DNA of 63,689 nt from Streptomyces sp. Ru71. Lineage in GTDB: Bacteria; Actinomycetota; Actinomycetes; Streptomycetales; Streptomycetaceae. The position numbers and the translations under genes are program-made. Below, piece after piece: positions 16,783 through 27,929 of the stretch; the first letter of the stretch is position 1; each line of letters begins with the position of its first letter. Location: contig NZ_PQSS01000044.1 of NCBI RefSeq assembly GCF_002920535.1, forward strand, positions 1-63,689, read 5' to 3'. The notes under the pieces are model-generated. The model worked only from the letters and a program-made list of their open reading frames with translations, had not been told where the DNA came from and searched no databases.

Positions 16783-18408
16783 TCAGCCCTTCAGCTGCTC
16801 GTACGCCGGCAGGGTGAGGAAGTCGGCGTAGTCGTCGTCGAGGGAGACCGTCAGCAGCAGGTCGTGCGCCTGCTGCCAGTTGCCGGCGGCGAAGGCCTCG
16901 TCGCCGATCTCCTCGCGGATGTTCTCCAGCTCCTGAGCGGCGACCTTGCGGGCGAGGTCGGCGGTGACCTTCTCGCCGTTGTCCAGGACGACACCGGCGT
17001 TGATCCACTGCCAGATCTGGGAGCGGGAGATCTCGGCGGTGGCCGCGTCCTCCATGAGGTTGAAGATCGCGACCGCGCCCAGGCCGCGCAGCCAGGCCTC
17101 GATGTAGCGGATGCCGACCTGGACGGCGTTGACCAGACCGCCGTAGGTGGGCTTGGCGTCCAGGGAGTCGATGGCGATCAGGTCGGCCGCCTTGACGTCG
17201 ACGTCCTCGCGCAGCCGGTCCTTCTGGTTCGGCTTGTCGCCGAGGACCTTGTCGAAGGACTCCATGGCGATCGGCACCAGGTCGGGGTGGGCGACCCAGG
17301 AGCCGTCGAAGCCGTCGTTCGCCTCGCGGTCCTTGTCGGCGCGGACCTTCTCGAAGGCGACCTTGTTGACCTCGGCGTCCTTGCGGGAGGGGATGAACGC
17401 CGCCATGCCGCCGATCGCGTGGGCGCCGCGCTTGTGGCAGGTGCGCACGAGGAGTTCGGTGTAGGCGCGCATGAACGGGGCCGTCATGGTGACCGCGTTG
17501 CGGTCCGGCAGCACGAACTTCTCGCCGCCGTCACGGAAGTTCTTGACGATGGAGAACAGGTAGTCCCAGCGGCCGGCGTTCAGCCCGGAGGCGTGGTCGC
17601 GCAGCTCGTAGAGGATCTCCTCCATCTCGTACGCCGCCGTGATCGTCTCGATCAGGACGGTGGCGCGGACGGTGCCCTGCGGGATGCCGAGGTAGTCCTG
17701 GGCGAAGACGAAGACGTCGTTCCAGAGGCGGGCCTCCAGGTGCGACTCCGTCTTCGGGAGGTAGAAGTAGGGGCCCTTGCCCAGGTCGAGCAGGCGCTGG
17801 GCGTTGTGGAAGAAGTACAGGCCGAAGTCGACGAAGGCGCCCGGGACCGGGGTGCCGTCCGCGTCGACGAGGTGCCGCTCGTTCAGGTGCCAGCCACGCG
17901 GCCGCATGACGACGGTGGCGAGCTGCTCGTTCGGCTTGAGCGCGTAGGACTTGCCCGACCTCGGGTCGGTGAAGTCGATGTTGCGCGTGTAGGCGTCGAT
18001 CAGATTGAGCTGGCCGAGGACGACGTTCTCCCAGGTGGGGGCGGAGGCGTCCTCGAAGTCCGCGAGCCAGACCTTGGCGCCCGAGTTCAGGGCGTTGATG
18101 GTCATCTTGCGGTCCGTCGGGCCGGTGATCTCGACACGGCGGTCCTGCAGCGCGGCCGGGGCCGGGGCGACCTTCCAGGAGTCGTCCGCGCGGATGGCGG
18201 CCGTCTCCGGCAGGAAGTCGAGCGTGGAGGTGCGGGCGATCTCGGCGCGGCGCTCGGCACGGCGGGCGAGGAGTTCCGCGCGGCGCGGCGTGAACCGCTG
18301 GTGCAGCTCGGCCACGAAGGCGAGCGCCGCGTCGGTGAGGACCTCTTCCTGCCGGGGCAGGGGCTCGGCGTCGACGATGGCCAGCGTGGACGGCGCTGGT
18401 GCGGACAT
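16783..18408 (-). CDS. aceB: Malate synthase A
   Basis: 541 aa, full length for the A isoform. It condenses glyoxylate with acetyl-CoA to malate in the cytoplasm. The family signature DHASGLNAGRWDYLFS is near residue 270, and catalytic-site segments such as TVLIETITAAYEMEEILYELR precede it. Glyoxylate comes from the glyoxylate shunt and from allantoin breakdown, and the allantoin genes and their regulator lie 4-8 kb away. Its promoter overlaps a double palindrome shared with the allantoinase gene, so control by the nearby IclR-type AllR is likely. Confidence 0.96.
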   Translation of the reverse strand: MSAPAPSTLAIVDAEPLPRQEEVLTDAALAFVAELHQRFTPRRAELLARRAERRAEIARTSTLDFLPETAAIRADDSWKVAPAPAALQDRRVEITGPTDRKMTINALNSGAKVWLADFEDASAPTWENVVLGQLNLIDAYTRNIDFTDPRSGKSYALKPNEQLATVVMRPRGWHLNERHLVDADGTPVPGAFVDFGLYFFHNAQRLLDLGKGPYFYLPKTESHLEARLWNDVFVFAQDYLGIPQGTVRATVLIETITAAYEMEEILYELRDHASGLNAGRWDYLFSIVKNFRDGGEKFVLPDRNAVTMTAPFMRAYTELLVRTCHKRGAHAIGGMAAFIPSRKDAEVNKVAFEKVRADKDREANDGFDGSWVAHPDLVPIAMESFDKVLGDKPNQKDRLREDVDVKAADLIAIDSLDAKPTYGGLVNAVQVGIRYIEAWLRGLGAVAIFNLMEDAATAEISRSQIWQWINAGVVLDNGEKVTADLARKVAAQELENIREEIGDEAFAAGNWQQAHDLLLTVSLDDDYADFLTLPAYEQLKG

Positions 18409-18541
18409 GAGCGGTCACTTCCTTACGGGGGGCTGTTTCAGCGAACCACGTGCATCGCCACTCTGCCCTGGCACGGGGTGCCTAGATGCAGAAATGGGGC
18501 GGTTCGCACCCGCTGTGCGGTCGGGTGCTTCTGAACAGTGG

Positions 18542-18570
18542 ATAGTAGTTACCGCATGGTGGAAGTTCAA
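18542..18570 (-). promoter_or_regulatory. aceB promoter
   Basis: On the minus strand TTGAAC (at 18565-18570) and TACTAT (at 18542-18547) are separated by exactly 17 nt, about 135 nt before the aceB ATG. The -35 lies inside one palindrome of the proposed AllR box and the spacer inside the other, as expected for a repressed promoter. Confidence 0.6.
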
Positions 18571-18582
18571 TGGTTTGTTGAT
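18549..18582 (-). promoter_or_regulatory. Proposed AllR operator at aceB
   Basis: A 34-nt box made of two adjacent palindromes: TTCAAT-GGTTT-GTTGAT at 18566-18582 and TTACCGCATGGTGGAAG at 18549-18565. Read on the minus strand it matches the box before the allantoinase gene (23405-23438) at 21 of 34 positions, with the same order and spacing relative to the gene. Confidence 0.6.
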
Positions 18583-18630
18583 GTCGAGATTCTCTGAGTC
18601 GAGGAAAGGTGGCGCTCGGTGCCACCCCGT

Positions 18631-19239
18631 TCACTGAAGGTGGCCCAGGTCCGCCACGGTGTCGATGTCGTACGGCCGCGCCACGTCCCCGCACTCGACG
18701 AGCCGCATCTCGCGCGTGTGCTCCCGCAGATAGACGCGTGCCCCCCGGTCGCCGGCCGCGCTGGCCGCGACGCCCGCCCAGTGGGCCGCGCCGAACAGCA
18801 CCGGATGCCCGCGAACGCCGTCATAGGCGGCCGAGATCAGGCTGTGCTCGTCCTCGAAGGCACCGAGTACGCGCGCGAAGGCCTCCGCCCCGATCCCGGG
18901 CTGATCGACCAGCGACACGAGCGCGGCCCGCGCCCCCGACCCGGCCAGCGCGTCCAGTCCGGCCCGCAGCGAGGAGCCCATCCCCTGCTCCCACTCCGGG
19001 TTCTCCACGAGCACACACCCCTCCAGCCGCGCCCGCTGCCGTACGACGTCGGCGGCCGCCCCCAGGACGACGTACACGCGCGTGCAGCCCGCCGCACGCA
19101 GCACCCCGACGGCGTGCTCGACCAGGGGCCGCCCCCGGTGCTCCAGCAGCGCCTTGGGCCGCCCGCCGAGCCGCCGGCCGCCCCCGGCGGCGAGCAGCAG
19201 CCCCGCGACGGGGTTCTCCGGGGTCTCAGATGTCGTCAT
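18631..19239 (-). CDS. NTP transferase (MobA/MocA-like nucleotidyltransferase)
   Basis: 202 aa from the ATG at 19239 (MTTSETPENPVAGLLLAAGGGRR). The nucleotide-binding motif LLLAAGGGRRLGGRPKALL is at residues 13-31, and the metal/nucleotide Asp is in LVSLVDQPG. These proteins transfer CMP or GMP to molybdopterin or phosphorylated substrates. The position beside purine-degradation genes fits a role in making the molybdenum cofactor of xanthine dehydrogenase, a known association, though no such dehydrogenase is in the window. Confidence 0.82.
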   Translation of the reverse strand: MTTSETPENPVAGLLLAAGGGRRLGGRPKALLEHRGRPLVEHAVGVLRAAGCTRVYVVLGAAADVVRQRARLEGCVLVENPEWEQGMGSSLRAGLDALAGSGARAALVSLVDQPGIGAEAFARVLGAFEDEHSLISAAYDGVRGHPVLFGAAHWAGVAASAAGDRGARVYLREHTREMRLVECGDVARPYDIDTVADLGHLQ

Positions 19240-19419
19240 GAGCCCTGCATACCGCACACGGCTCGGGGGTGGCTCACACAGCGCAGCAACTCGATGACGC
19301 AGCGGACTGGCGCTCGCCGGGCGCGGTGTCGTTTACTGTCTCACCCGCCCGGCTCACCTCACCGGCGCGGGCGGACGCCACAGGGGAGATTCGCACGACG
19401 GAGTGCGAGGGGGAGGGCT

Positions 19420-19728
19420 GTGTTGCGCAGTGTTCAGCACAAGCCGGCCATCGGCGGCGAGGGGGACCTGCGGGCGGGCCGGCTGCGCGCCGCCGCGTCC
19501 CGGTTGCGCCGCGAACTGGCCGCGCACCCGGCCGAGTTACGGGACCGGGACATCGCGGAGGAAGAGCTGGCCGCACTGACGGCCATGGCCACCCGGGGCA
19601 CCCCCGAACCGGCCCAACTGCACCGCTCCCTGCTCCTGATAGCAGGAGCGATCGGCTCGGTGAGCGCACTGTCGGGAGCACTGAGGGAGGTCAGGGCGGC
19701 GGTGGAGGCCTTCAGCGAACCGGGGTGA
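19420..19728 (+). CDS. DUF5955 family protein, contains a TTA codon
   Basis: 102 aa from GTG 19420 with GGGAGGG upstream. It is helical with no signal peptide: SRLRRELAAHPAELRDRDIAEEELAALTAM and then LLLIAGAIGSVSALSGALREVRAAVEAF. This pattern matches DUF5955, small Streptomyces proteins of unknown function. Codon 40 is TTA (19537-19539, in AEL). It is the only in-frame TTA I found in the window, so translation should depend on the bldA leucyl-tRNA and thus on development. Confidence 0.75.
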   Translation: MLRSVQHKPAIGGEGDLRAGRLRAAASRLRRELAAHPAELRDRDIAEEELAALTAMATRGTPEPAQLHRSLLLIAGAIGSVSALSGALREVRAAVEAFSEPG

Positions 19729-19758
19729 AACGGAACGCCGGCCGGAGCAGCGCCGCCA

Positions 19759-19832
19759 AGGGGCGCGGGGCTGTATCGATATGCGGCTCCGCCGCGCGGG
19801 CGCGACAAGCCACAGTCCACCCCCACCCGCAA
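19759..19832 (+). repeat. Dispersed intergenic repeat, copy 1
   Basis: Begins AAGGGGCGCGGGGCTGTATC and contains ATGCGGCTCCGCCGCG, a hairpin-forming core. It is nearly identical over about 50 nt to a second copy at 38230-38303. Both follow a plus-strand gene end. Confidence 0.75.
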
Positions 19833-19860
19833 GACGACAGCACCCGGCAGACGAAAGGCG

Positions 19861-22248
<2,388 letters not shown>

Positions 22249-22368
22249 GGCGTCTCCAACTGGTCGGACCCTCGTGCCGCTCACGCTACGGGGCCGGAGG
22301 GGACGCGCGCTTCTCCTGTCCTGATCGGTTCGTGATCCGCCGCGGATCCGGTCCGGTGCGCGCGAGGA

Positions 22369-22391
22369 CCCCTCCCGGCCCGCGGGAGGGG
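22369..22391 (-). terminator. Terminator downstream of allR
   Basis: A 9-bp stem, CCCCTCCCG / CGGGAGGGG, with a 5-nt loop, just beyond the stop at 22400. Confidence 0.6.
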
Positions 22392-22399
22392 GCCGGCCG

Positions 22400-23203
22400 T
22401 CAGCCGCCGTTGTTCCCGGAGCTGGTCAGGGCCTCGGAGAGCTCCTCCGCGACCTGCTGGAGGATCGGCACGATCTTCTCCGTCGCCGCCTCGGTGACCC
22501 GGCCGGCCGGACCCGAGATGGAGATCGCCGCGGCTGTGGGGGAGTTCGGCACGGACACCGCGAGGCAGCGCACACCGATCTCCTGCTCGTTGTCGTCGAT
22601 GGCGTAGCCGATCCGGCGGACCTCCTCCAGCGAGGCCAGGAAGTCGTCCGGTGTCGTGATCGTCTTGTCCGTCGCGGCGGGCATGCCGGTGCGGTGCAGC
22701 AGGGCGCGCACCTCCTCCGGCGGGTAGTCGGCGAGCAGTGCCTTGCCCACGCCCGTGGAGTGCGGCAGCACGCGCCGGCCGACCTCGGTGAACATGCGCA
22801 TCGAGTGCTTGGACGGCACCTGCGCCACGTACACGATCTCGTCGCCGTCGAGCAGGGCCATGTTGGCCGTCTCGCCGGTCTCCTCCACGAGGCGGGCCAG
22901 GTAGGGCCGCGCCCAGGTGCCCAGCAGCCGGGAGGCGGACTCGCCGAGCCGGATCAGGCGGGGCCCGAGGGCATAGCGGCGGTTGGCCTGCTGGCGGACG
23001 TATCCGCAGGCCACCAGGGTGCGCATGAGGCGGTGGATGGTCGGCAGCGGCAGCCCGCTGCTCGCGGACAGCTCGCTCAGGCCGACCTCGCCGCCGGCAT
23101 CCGCCATGCGCTCCAGCAGGTCGAAGGCGCGCTCCAGGGACTGGACCCCGCCTGTTGCGGCGGGTTTGGCGGAGTCGGTGGTGCTGGCGCTGGACGTCGG
23201 CAC
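22400..23203 (-). CDS. allR: IclR-family repressor of allantoin genes (AllR)
   Basis: 267 aa. The N-terminal winged helix is at about 19-85 (GVQSLERAFDLLERM, then LSELSASSGLPLPTIHRLMRTLV). The IclR effector domain is at about 95-255, with motifs GRRVLPHSTGVGKALLA and IGVRCLAVSV. In Streptomyces the IclR protein at this position represses allantoinase, allantoicase and malate synthase, and allantoate-pathway intermediates relieve it. The flanking genes here are those targets, and a shared palindromic box is visible before two of them. Assignment rests on domain plus context. Confidence 0.87.
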   Translation of the reverse strand: MPTSSASTTDSAKPAATGGVQSLERAFDLLERMADAGGEVGLSELSASSGLPLPTIHRLMRTLVACGYVRQQANRRYALGPRLIRLGESASRLLGTWARPYLARLVEETGETANMALLDGDEIVYVAQVPSKHSMRMFTEVGRRVLPHSTGVGKALLADYPPEEVRALLHRTGMPAATDKTITTPDDFLASLEEVRRIGYAIDDNEQEIGVRCLAVSVPNSPTAAAISISGPAGRVTEAATEKIVPILQQVAEELSEALTSSGNNGG

Positions 23204-23496
23204 GGCGCGTTCCTTTCGGGGCTGGCAGGAGAGGCAGCAGCCTACCCGGCGGTCGGTTGACTCCCCGCTTGTGCGTAGCTACGTTCTGTCTGGCGGAATT
23301 CTAATTTCGCTTTGTGGAAACGTCCAGGGTGGGCGGTTCGGGTGCACTGTGGATGAGTGTGCCCTTGACGACGCGAAGGCGGGAGTGAAGACTCCCGAAG
23401 TAGCTTCAACAGTTCGTTGAATTTCCGCTGGGTGGAAGAACCGGGCAGCGATCTCGCGCTCCCCGAGGCGCCACAGCGGCAGAGAGAGGGGTCCGG
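23204..23496. other. Divergent allR/allantoinase regulatory region
   Basis: 293 bp with lower GC. It contains the proposed AllR box at 23405-23438 and a weaker half (TTTCGCTTTGTGGAAA, 23305-23320). A minus-strand -10 (TAGAAT at 23298-23303) for allR lies next to it, so that half-site would sit in the spacer of the allR promoter, suggesting autoregulation. Confidence 0.5.
23405..23438 (+). promoter_or_regulatory. Proposed AllR operator at the allantoinase gene
   Basis: Two adjacent palindromes: TTCAAC-AGTTC-GTTGAA (23405-23421, perfect arms) and TTTCCGC-TGG-GTGGAAG (23422-23438). The box starts about 90 nt and ends about 60 nt before the GTG start. Confidence 0.65.
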
Positions 23497-24833
23497 GTGT
23501 CCGACGCTGAACTGGTCCTGCGTTCGAGGCGCGTCATCACTCCCGAGGGGACGCGGCCCGCGTCCGTCGTGGTGGCCGGCGGCAAGATCGCCGCCGTCCT
23601 CCCGCATGACGCGGAGGTACCCGCCACGGCCCGTCTGGAGGACTTCGGCGACGACGTCCTGCTGCCCGGCCTGGTCGACACGCACGTGCACGTCAACGAC
23701 CCGGGCCGCACCGAGTGGGAGGGCTTCTGGACCGCCACCCGCGCCGCCGCGGCCGGCGGCATCACCACCCTCATCGACATGCCGCTCAACTCGCTGCCGC
23801 CCACCACGACCGTGGACAACCTGCGCGTCAAGCAGGACGTGGCCCGCGACAAGGCACACATCGACTCGGCTTCTGGGGCGGCGCCCTGCCGGACAACGTC
23901 AAGGACCTGCGCCCGCTGCACGACGCCGGCGTCTTCGGCTTCAAGTGCTTCCTGTCGCCCTCCGGCGTGGACGAGTTCCCGCACCTCGACCAGGAACGGC
24001 TCGCCCAGTCCCTGGCCGAGATCGCCGGCTTCGGCGGCCTGATGATCGTGCACGCCGAGGACCCGCACCACCTCGACGCCGCCCCGCAGCACGGCGGCCC
24101 CAAGTACACCGACTTCCTCGCCTCCCGCCCGCGCGACGCCGAGGACACCGCCATCGCGAACCTCATCGCGCAGGCCAAGCGCCTGGGCGCGCGGGTGCAC
24201 GTGCTGCACCTGTCCTCCAGCGACGCGCTGCCGCTGATCCGCGCCGCCAAGGCCGAGGGCGTGGCGATCACCGTCGAGACCTGCCCGCACTACCTCACCC
24301 TGACCGCCGAGGAAGTCCCCGACGGCGCCAGCGAGTTCAAGTGCTGCCCGCCCATCCGCGAGGCCGCCAACCAGGACCTGCTGTGGCAGGCGCTCGCCGA
24401 CGGCACCATCGACTGCGTCGTCACCGACCACTCGCCGTCCACCGCGGACCTCAAGACCGACGACTTCGCCACCGCCTGGGGCGGCATCTCCGGCCTCCAG
24501 CTCAGCCTGTCCGCCGTGTGGACCGCCGCCCGTGAGCGCGGCCACGGCCTGGAGGACGTGGTGCGCTGGATGTCGCAGCGCACGGCCGCCCTGGCCGGCC
24601 TCGGCTCCAAGGGCGCCATCGAGGCCGGCCGCGACGCCGACTTCGCCGTCCTCGCCCCCGACGACACCTTCACCGTCGACCCGGCCGCCCTCCAGCACCG
24701 CAACCGCGTCACCGCCTACGCCGGCAAGACCCTGTACGGCGTGGTGAAGTCGACCTGGCTGCGCGGCGAGCGGATCGTCGCGGACGGTGAGTTCACCGAG
24801 CCCAAGGGCCGTCTGCTCGACCGGCCCGCCTGA
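23497..24833 (+). pseudogene. allB: Allantoinase, interrupted by a one-base frameshift
   Basis: Allantoinase opens allantoin to allantoate (cyclic amidohydrolase, binuclear metal site). The GTG at 23497 opens a frame with the HxH metal site DTHVHVNDPGR, but after KAHID the frame is lost. The rest (GFWGGALPDN, VHAEDPHH, HVLHLSSSDA, DHSPS) continues in the +2 frame to 24833. The bases read GACTCGGC where GACGTCGGC would restore KAHIDVGFWGG, so one G is missing after 23865. The intact product would be about 445 aa with all metal ligands. Either the gene is newly dead or the base is a sequencing error; every other part is well conserved. Confidence 0.85.
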
Positions 24834-24901
24834 CCGAGAGGCCACCTCGACCGCCTCCCCATCCCGGCAGACCACGACCTGAAAGGAAGGACCTGATCAC
24901 C

Positions 24902-26017
24902 GTGACGGCGATACCCAGCTTCACCGGCGACGCGAACCCCTACGGAGGCGGCGACCCCTACGCGGACTACCGCACCGCCGACTTCCCCTTCACCCAGTAC
25001 GCCAACCTCGCCGACCGGCAGCTCGGCGCCGGTGTCATCGCCGCCAACGACGAGTTCTTCGCCCAGCGCGAGAACCTGCTGGTGCCCGAGGCCGCCGAGT
25101 TCGACCCCGAGCACTTCGGGCACAAGGGCAAGGTCATGGACGGCTGGGAGACCCGCCGCCGGCGCGGCGCCTCCGCCGAGCACCCCTGGCCGACCGAGGA
25201 CGACCACGACTGGGCGCTGATCCGCCTCGGCGCCCCGGGCGTGGTGCGCGGCATCGTCGTCGACACCGCCCACTTCCGCGGCAACTACCCGCAGGCCGTG
25301 TCCGTCGAGGCCGCCTCGGTCGCGGGCTCCCCGTCGCCCGAGGAGCTCCTCGCCGACGACGTGAAGTGGACGACCCTCGTCCCGCGCACCGCCGTCGGCG
25401 GCCACGCGGCCAACGGCTTCGCCGTCGACGTCGAGCAGCGCTTCACGCACCTGCGGCTCAAGCAGCACCCCGACGGCGGCATCGCCCGCCTGCGGGTGTA
25501 CGGCGAGGTCGTACCCGACCCGAAGTGGCTCGACGTGCTCGGCACCTTCGACGTGGTCGCCCTGGAGAACGGCGGCCAGGTCGAGGACGCCTCCAACCTC
25601 TTCTACTCGCCGGCCACCAACACCATCCAGCCGGGCCGCTCCCGCAAGATGGACGACGGCTGGGAGACCCGCCGCCGGCGCGACCAGGGCAACGACTGGA
25701 TCCGCTACCGGCTGGTCGCCCAGTCCGAGATCCGCGCGATCGAGATCGACACCGCCTACCTCAAGGGCAACAGCGCCGGCTGGGCGTCGGTGTCCGTCAA
25801 GGACGGCGAGGACGGCGAGTGGGTGGAGATCCTCCCGCGCACCCGGATGCAGCCCGACACCAACCACCGCTTCGTCCTGCCGACCCCGGCCGTCGGCACG
25901 CACGCGCGCGTGGACATCTTCCCCGACGGCGGCATCTCCCGCCTGCGCCTGTTCGGCTCCCTGACCGAGGCCGGCGCGACCCGCCTGGCGGCCCGCCACC
26001 AGGAACTGGGCGGCTGA
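24902..26017 (+). CDS. alc: Allantoicase
   Basis: 371 aa, GTG start, AAGGAAGGA upstream. It hydrolyses allantoate to ureidoglycolate and urea. The family consists of two similar jelly-roll halves, and the duplication is visible: KGKVMDGWETRRRRG (about 78-92) and SRKMDDGWETRRRRDQGNDW (about 256-275), then HPDGGIARLRVYGE and FPDGGISRLRLFGS. It lies 68 bp after the allantoinase gene and is probably co-transcribed and AllR-controlled. The ureidoglycolate product feeds glyoxylate to malate synthase. Confidence 0.95.
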   Translation: MTAIPSFTGDANPYGGGDPYADYRTADFPFTQYANLADRQLGAGVIAANDEFFAQRENLLVPEAAEFDPEHFGHKGKVMDGWETRRRRGASAEHPWPTEDDHDWALIRLGAPGVVRGIVVDTAHFRGNYPQAVSVEAASVAGSPSPEELLADDVKWTTLVPRTAVGGHAANGFAVDVEQRFTHLRLKQHPDGGIARLRVYGEVVPDPKWLDVLGTFDVVALENGGQVEDASNLFYSPATNTIQPGRSRKMDDGWETRRRRDQGNDWIRYRLVAQSEIRAIEIDTAYLKGNSAGWASVSVKDGEDGEWVEILPRTRMQPDTNHRFVLPTPAVGTHARVDIFPDGGISRLRLFGSLTEAGATRLAARHQELGG

Positions 26018-26036
26018 CCCACAGCTCCCGAAGACC

Positions 26037-26076
26037 CGTGGGGCGCACCGGCCTGACAGCACCGGTGCGCCCCACG
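26037..26076. terminator. Bidirectional terminator
   Basis: A perfect 15-bp stem, CGTGGGGCGCACCGG / CCGGTGCGCCCCACG, with a 10-nt loop, between convergent allantoicase and SDR genes. Confidence 0.75.
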
Positions 26077-26107
26077 CGCGCATGCCGCTCTCGGGCACGC
26101 GCGTGCC

Positions 26108-26848
26108 CTACGCGGCGTGCCCGCCGTCCACCGCGAACTCGGCGCCGGTGACGTAGGCCGCGTCCGCGAGGTGGGCGACCGTGGCCGCGACCTCCTCCGC
26201 CCGCCCGAACCGGCCCAGCGCCGTCATCGCCGCCTGACCGGCCGCGTACGGGCTGTCGGCGGGGTTCAGGTCGGTGTCGATCGGGCCGGGGTGGACGATG
26301 TTCGCCGTGATGCCGCGCGACCCGAGCTCCCGCGCGAGAGCCTTGGTCAGCCCGACCAGCGCCGACTTGCTCATCGCGTACAGCGTGCCCCCGGGGCCCG
26401 GCACACGCTGGACCATGCAGGTGCCGATGGTGATGATCCGCCCTCCGTCGGCCATCCGCGCGGCGGCCGCCTGGGAGGCCAGGAAGACGGCCCGGACGTT
26501 CACCGAGAGCACCCGGTCCACGTCCGCGAGCGAGAGGCCCTCCAGCGGGCCGAGCACGCCGACGCCCGCGTTGTTGACCAGCACGTCGAGCCGGCCGAGC
26601 GCCTCGGCGGCACGGTCCACCGCGCCCGCCGCCTCGTCGGCGTCCGCCGCGTCGGCCCGCAGGGCGACCGCCCGCCGCCCGAGGGCCTGCACGGCCCGGA
26701 CGACGTCCTCGGCCGCTTCCTTGTCCTGGACGTAGGTCAGTGCCACGTCCGCGCCGTCGCGCGCCAGCCGCAGCGCCGTCGCCGCCCCGATGCCCCGGCT
26801 GCCGCCGGTGATCAGCGCGACCTTGCCGTGCAGAGGCGCGTTCGGCAT
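26108..26848 (-). CDS. SDR-family oxidoreductase
   Basis: 246 aa from the ATG at 26848, chosen because KVALITGG then falls near residue 10 as usual; an ATG at 26917 is possible. Classical SDR motifs: TGGSRGIG for NAD(P) binding, NNAGVGVLG, the catalytic Tyr and Lys in YAMSKSALVG, and the tail VTGAEFAVDGGHAA. The usual catalytic serine region reads IITIGTCMVQ, where the Ser position is occupied by Gly/Thr. Cytoplasmic, substrate unknown. Two direct repeats immediately upstream are probable operators. Confidence 0.88.
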   Translation of the reverse strand: MPNAPLHGKVALITGGSRGIGAATALRLARDGADVALTYVQDKEAAEDVVRAVQALGRRAVALRADAADADEAAGAVDRAAEALGRLDVLVNNAGVGVLGPLEGLSLADVDRVLSVNVRAVFLASQAAAARMADGGRIITIGTCMVQRVPGPGGTLYAMSKSALVGLTKALARELGSRGITANIVHPGPIDTDLNPADSPYAAGQAAMTALGRFGRAEEVAATVAHLADAAYVTGAEFAVDGGHAA

Positions 26849-26850
26849 TG

Positions 26851-26900
26851 CCTGGACCGTCTCGTGAAGTGTCGTTCCCTGGACCGTGGGGTGAAGTGTT
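26851..26900 (-). promoter_or_regulatory. Pair of 23-nt direct repeats upstream of the SDR gene
   Basis: CCTGGACCGT-NNN-GTGAAGTGT occurs at 26851-26873 and again at 26878-26900, differing mainly in the three central bases, with a 27-nt period. The arrangement looks like a regulator binding site in the gap to the divergent AIM24 gene. Confidence 0.5.
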
Positions 26901-27012
26901 CCGTGAGAAGAAGACATGCCCCCATCCCAGCGGTGACGCCCCGGCCACGCTGGCGGCGAACGGACATCGAGATCGTCCGGAACTCTCACCTGCCCCTCCG
27001 CGTTCTCCCGGC

Positions 27013-27828
27013 GTGACACTTCAGCAAGAGATCGTCGGCAACGCCATGCAGATGGCCGTCGTCAACCTGCACCCCGGGCAGACCGTGTACTGCGAGGCCG
27101 GGAAGTTCCTGTTCAAGACGACGAACGTGACCATGGAGACGCGTCTGTCCGGCCCGTCCGGCAATGGCGGTCAGCCGCAGGGCGGCGGGGGCGGCGGCAT
27201 GGGCGGGCTGCTGCGCCAGGCCATGGGTACGGCCATGCAGGCCGGCCAGCGCATGCTCGCGGGCGAGTCGCTCGCCTTCCAGTACTTCACCGCGCAGGGC
27301 GGCGAGGGCACCGTCGGCTTCGCCGGCGTGCTGCCCGGCGAGATGCGCGCCCTGGAGCTGGACGGCACCCGCGCGTGGTTCGCCGAGAAGGACGCCTTCG
27401 TGGCCGCCGAGTCCACCGTCGACTTCGGCATCGCCTTCGCCGGCGGCCGCACGGGCATGAGCGGCGGCGAGGGCTTCGTCCTGGAGAAGTTCACCGGCCA
27501 CGGCACCGTGATCATCGCCGGCGCGGGCAACTTCATCGACCTCAACCCGGCCGACTTCGGCGGCCGCATCGAGGTCGACACCGGCTGCGTCGTCGCCTTC
27601 GAGGAGGGCATCCAGTACGGCGTCCAGCGCGTGGGCGGCCTCAACCGCCAGGGCATCATGAACGCCGTCTTCGGCGGCGAGGGCCTGTCCCTGGCCACCC
27701 TGGAGGGCAACGGCCGCGTCATCCTCCAGTCCCTGACCATCGAGTCCCTGGCCAACGCGCTGAAGAAGGCCCAGGGCGGCGACAAGCAGGGGCCGACCGG
27801 AGGACTGTTCTCCACCCACGCGGGGTGA
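27013..27828 (+). CDS. AIM24 family protein
   Basis: 271 aa from GTG 27013. The beta-rich AIM24/TerD-like fold shows in repeated motifs: NLHPGQTVYCEAGKFLF, AGESLAFQYFTA, GFAGVLPGEMRALEL and GHGTVIIAGAGNFIDL. A Gly-rich loop (GGQPQGGGGGGMGG) interrupts residues about 53-68. Bacterial members are of unknown function; the eukaryotic relative is mitochondrial. No ribosome site is evident, so the start is the least certain part. It is divergent from the SDR gene and the direct repeats could serve both. Confidence 0.85.
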   Translation: MTLQQEIVGNAMQMAVVNLHPGQTVYCEAGKFLFKTTNVTMETRLSGPSGNGGQPQGGGGGGMGGLLRQAMGTAMQAGQRMLAGESLAFQYFTAQGGEGTVGFAGVLPGEMRALELDGTRAWFAEKDAFVAAESTVDFGIAFAGGRTGMSGGEGFVLEKFTGHGTVIIAGAGNFIDLNPADFGGRIEVDTGCVVAFEEGIQYGVQRVGGLNRQGIMNAVFGGEGLSLATLEGNGRVILQSLTIESLANALKKAQGGDKQGPTGGLFSTHAG

Positions 27829-27892
27829 GCCCACGGCAGGTGAACACCCCGGAAACACACGGGACTTGAAAGAGAACTCCACATGTTTGTCG

Positions 27893-27929
27893 TTGACATG
27901 ACAGCGTCTACGCGCGTCATCATGAGGGC
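27893..27929 (+). promoter_or_regulatory. Upstream element of the RNase gene
   Basis: TTGACA at 27893-27898 is followed by a near-palindrome TGACAGCGT-CT-ACGCGCGTCA just before the ATG at 27930. This probably combines a promoter and a binding site. Confidence 0.35.
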
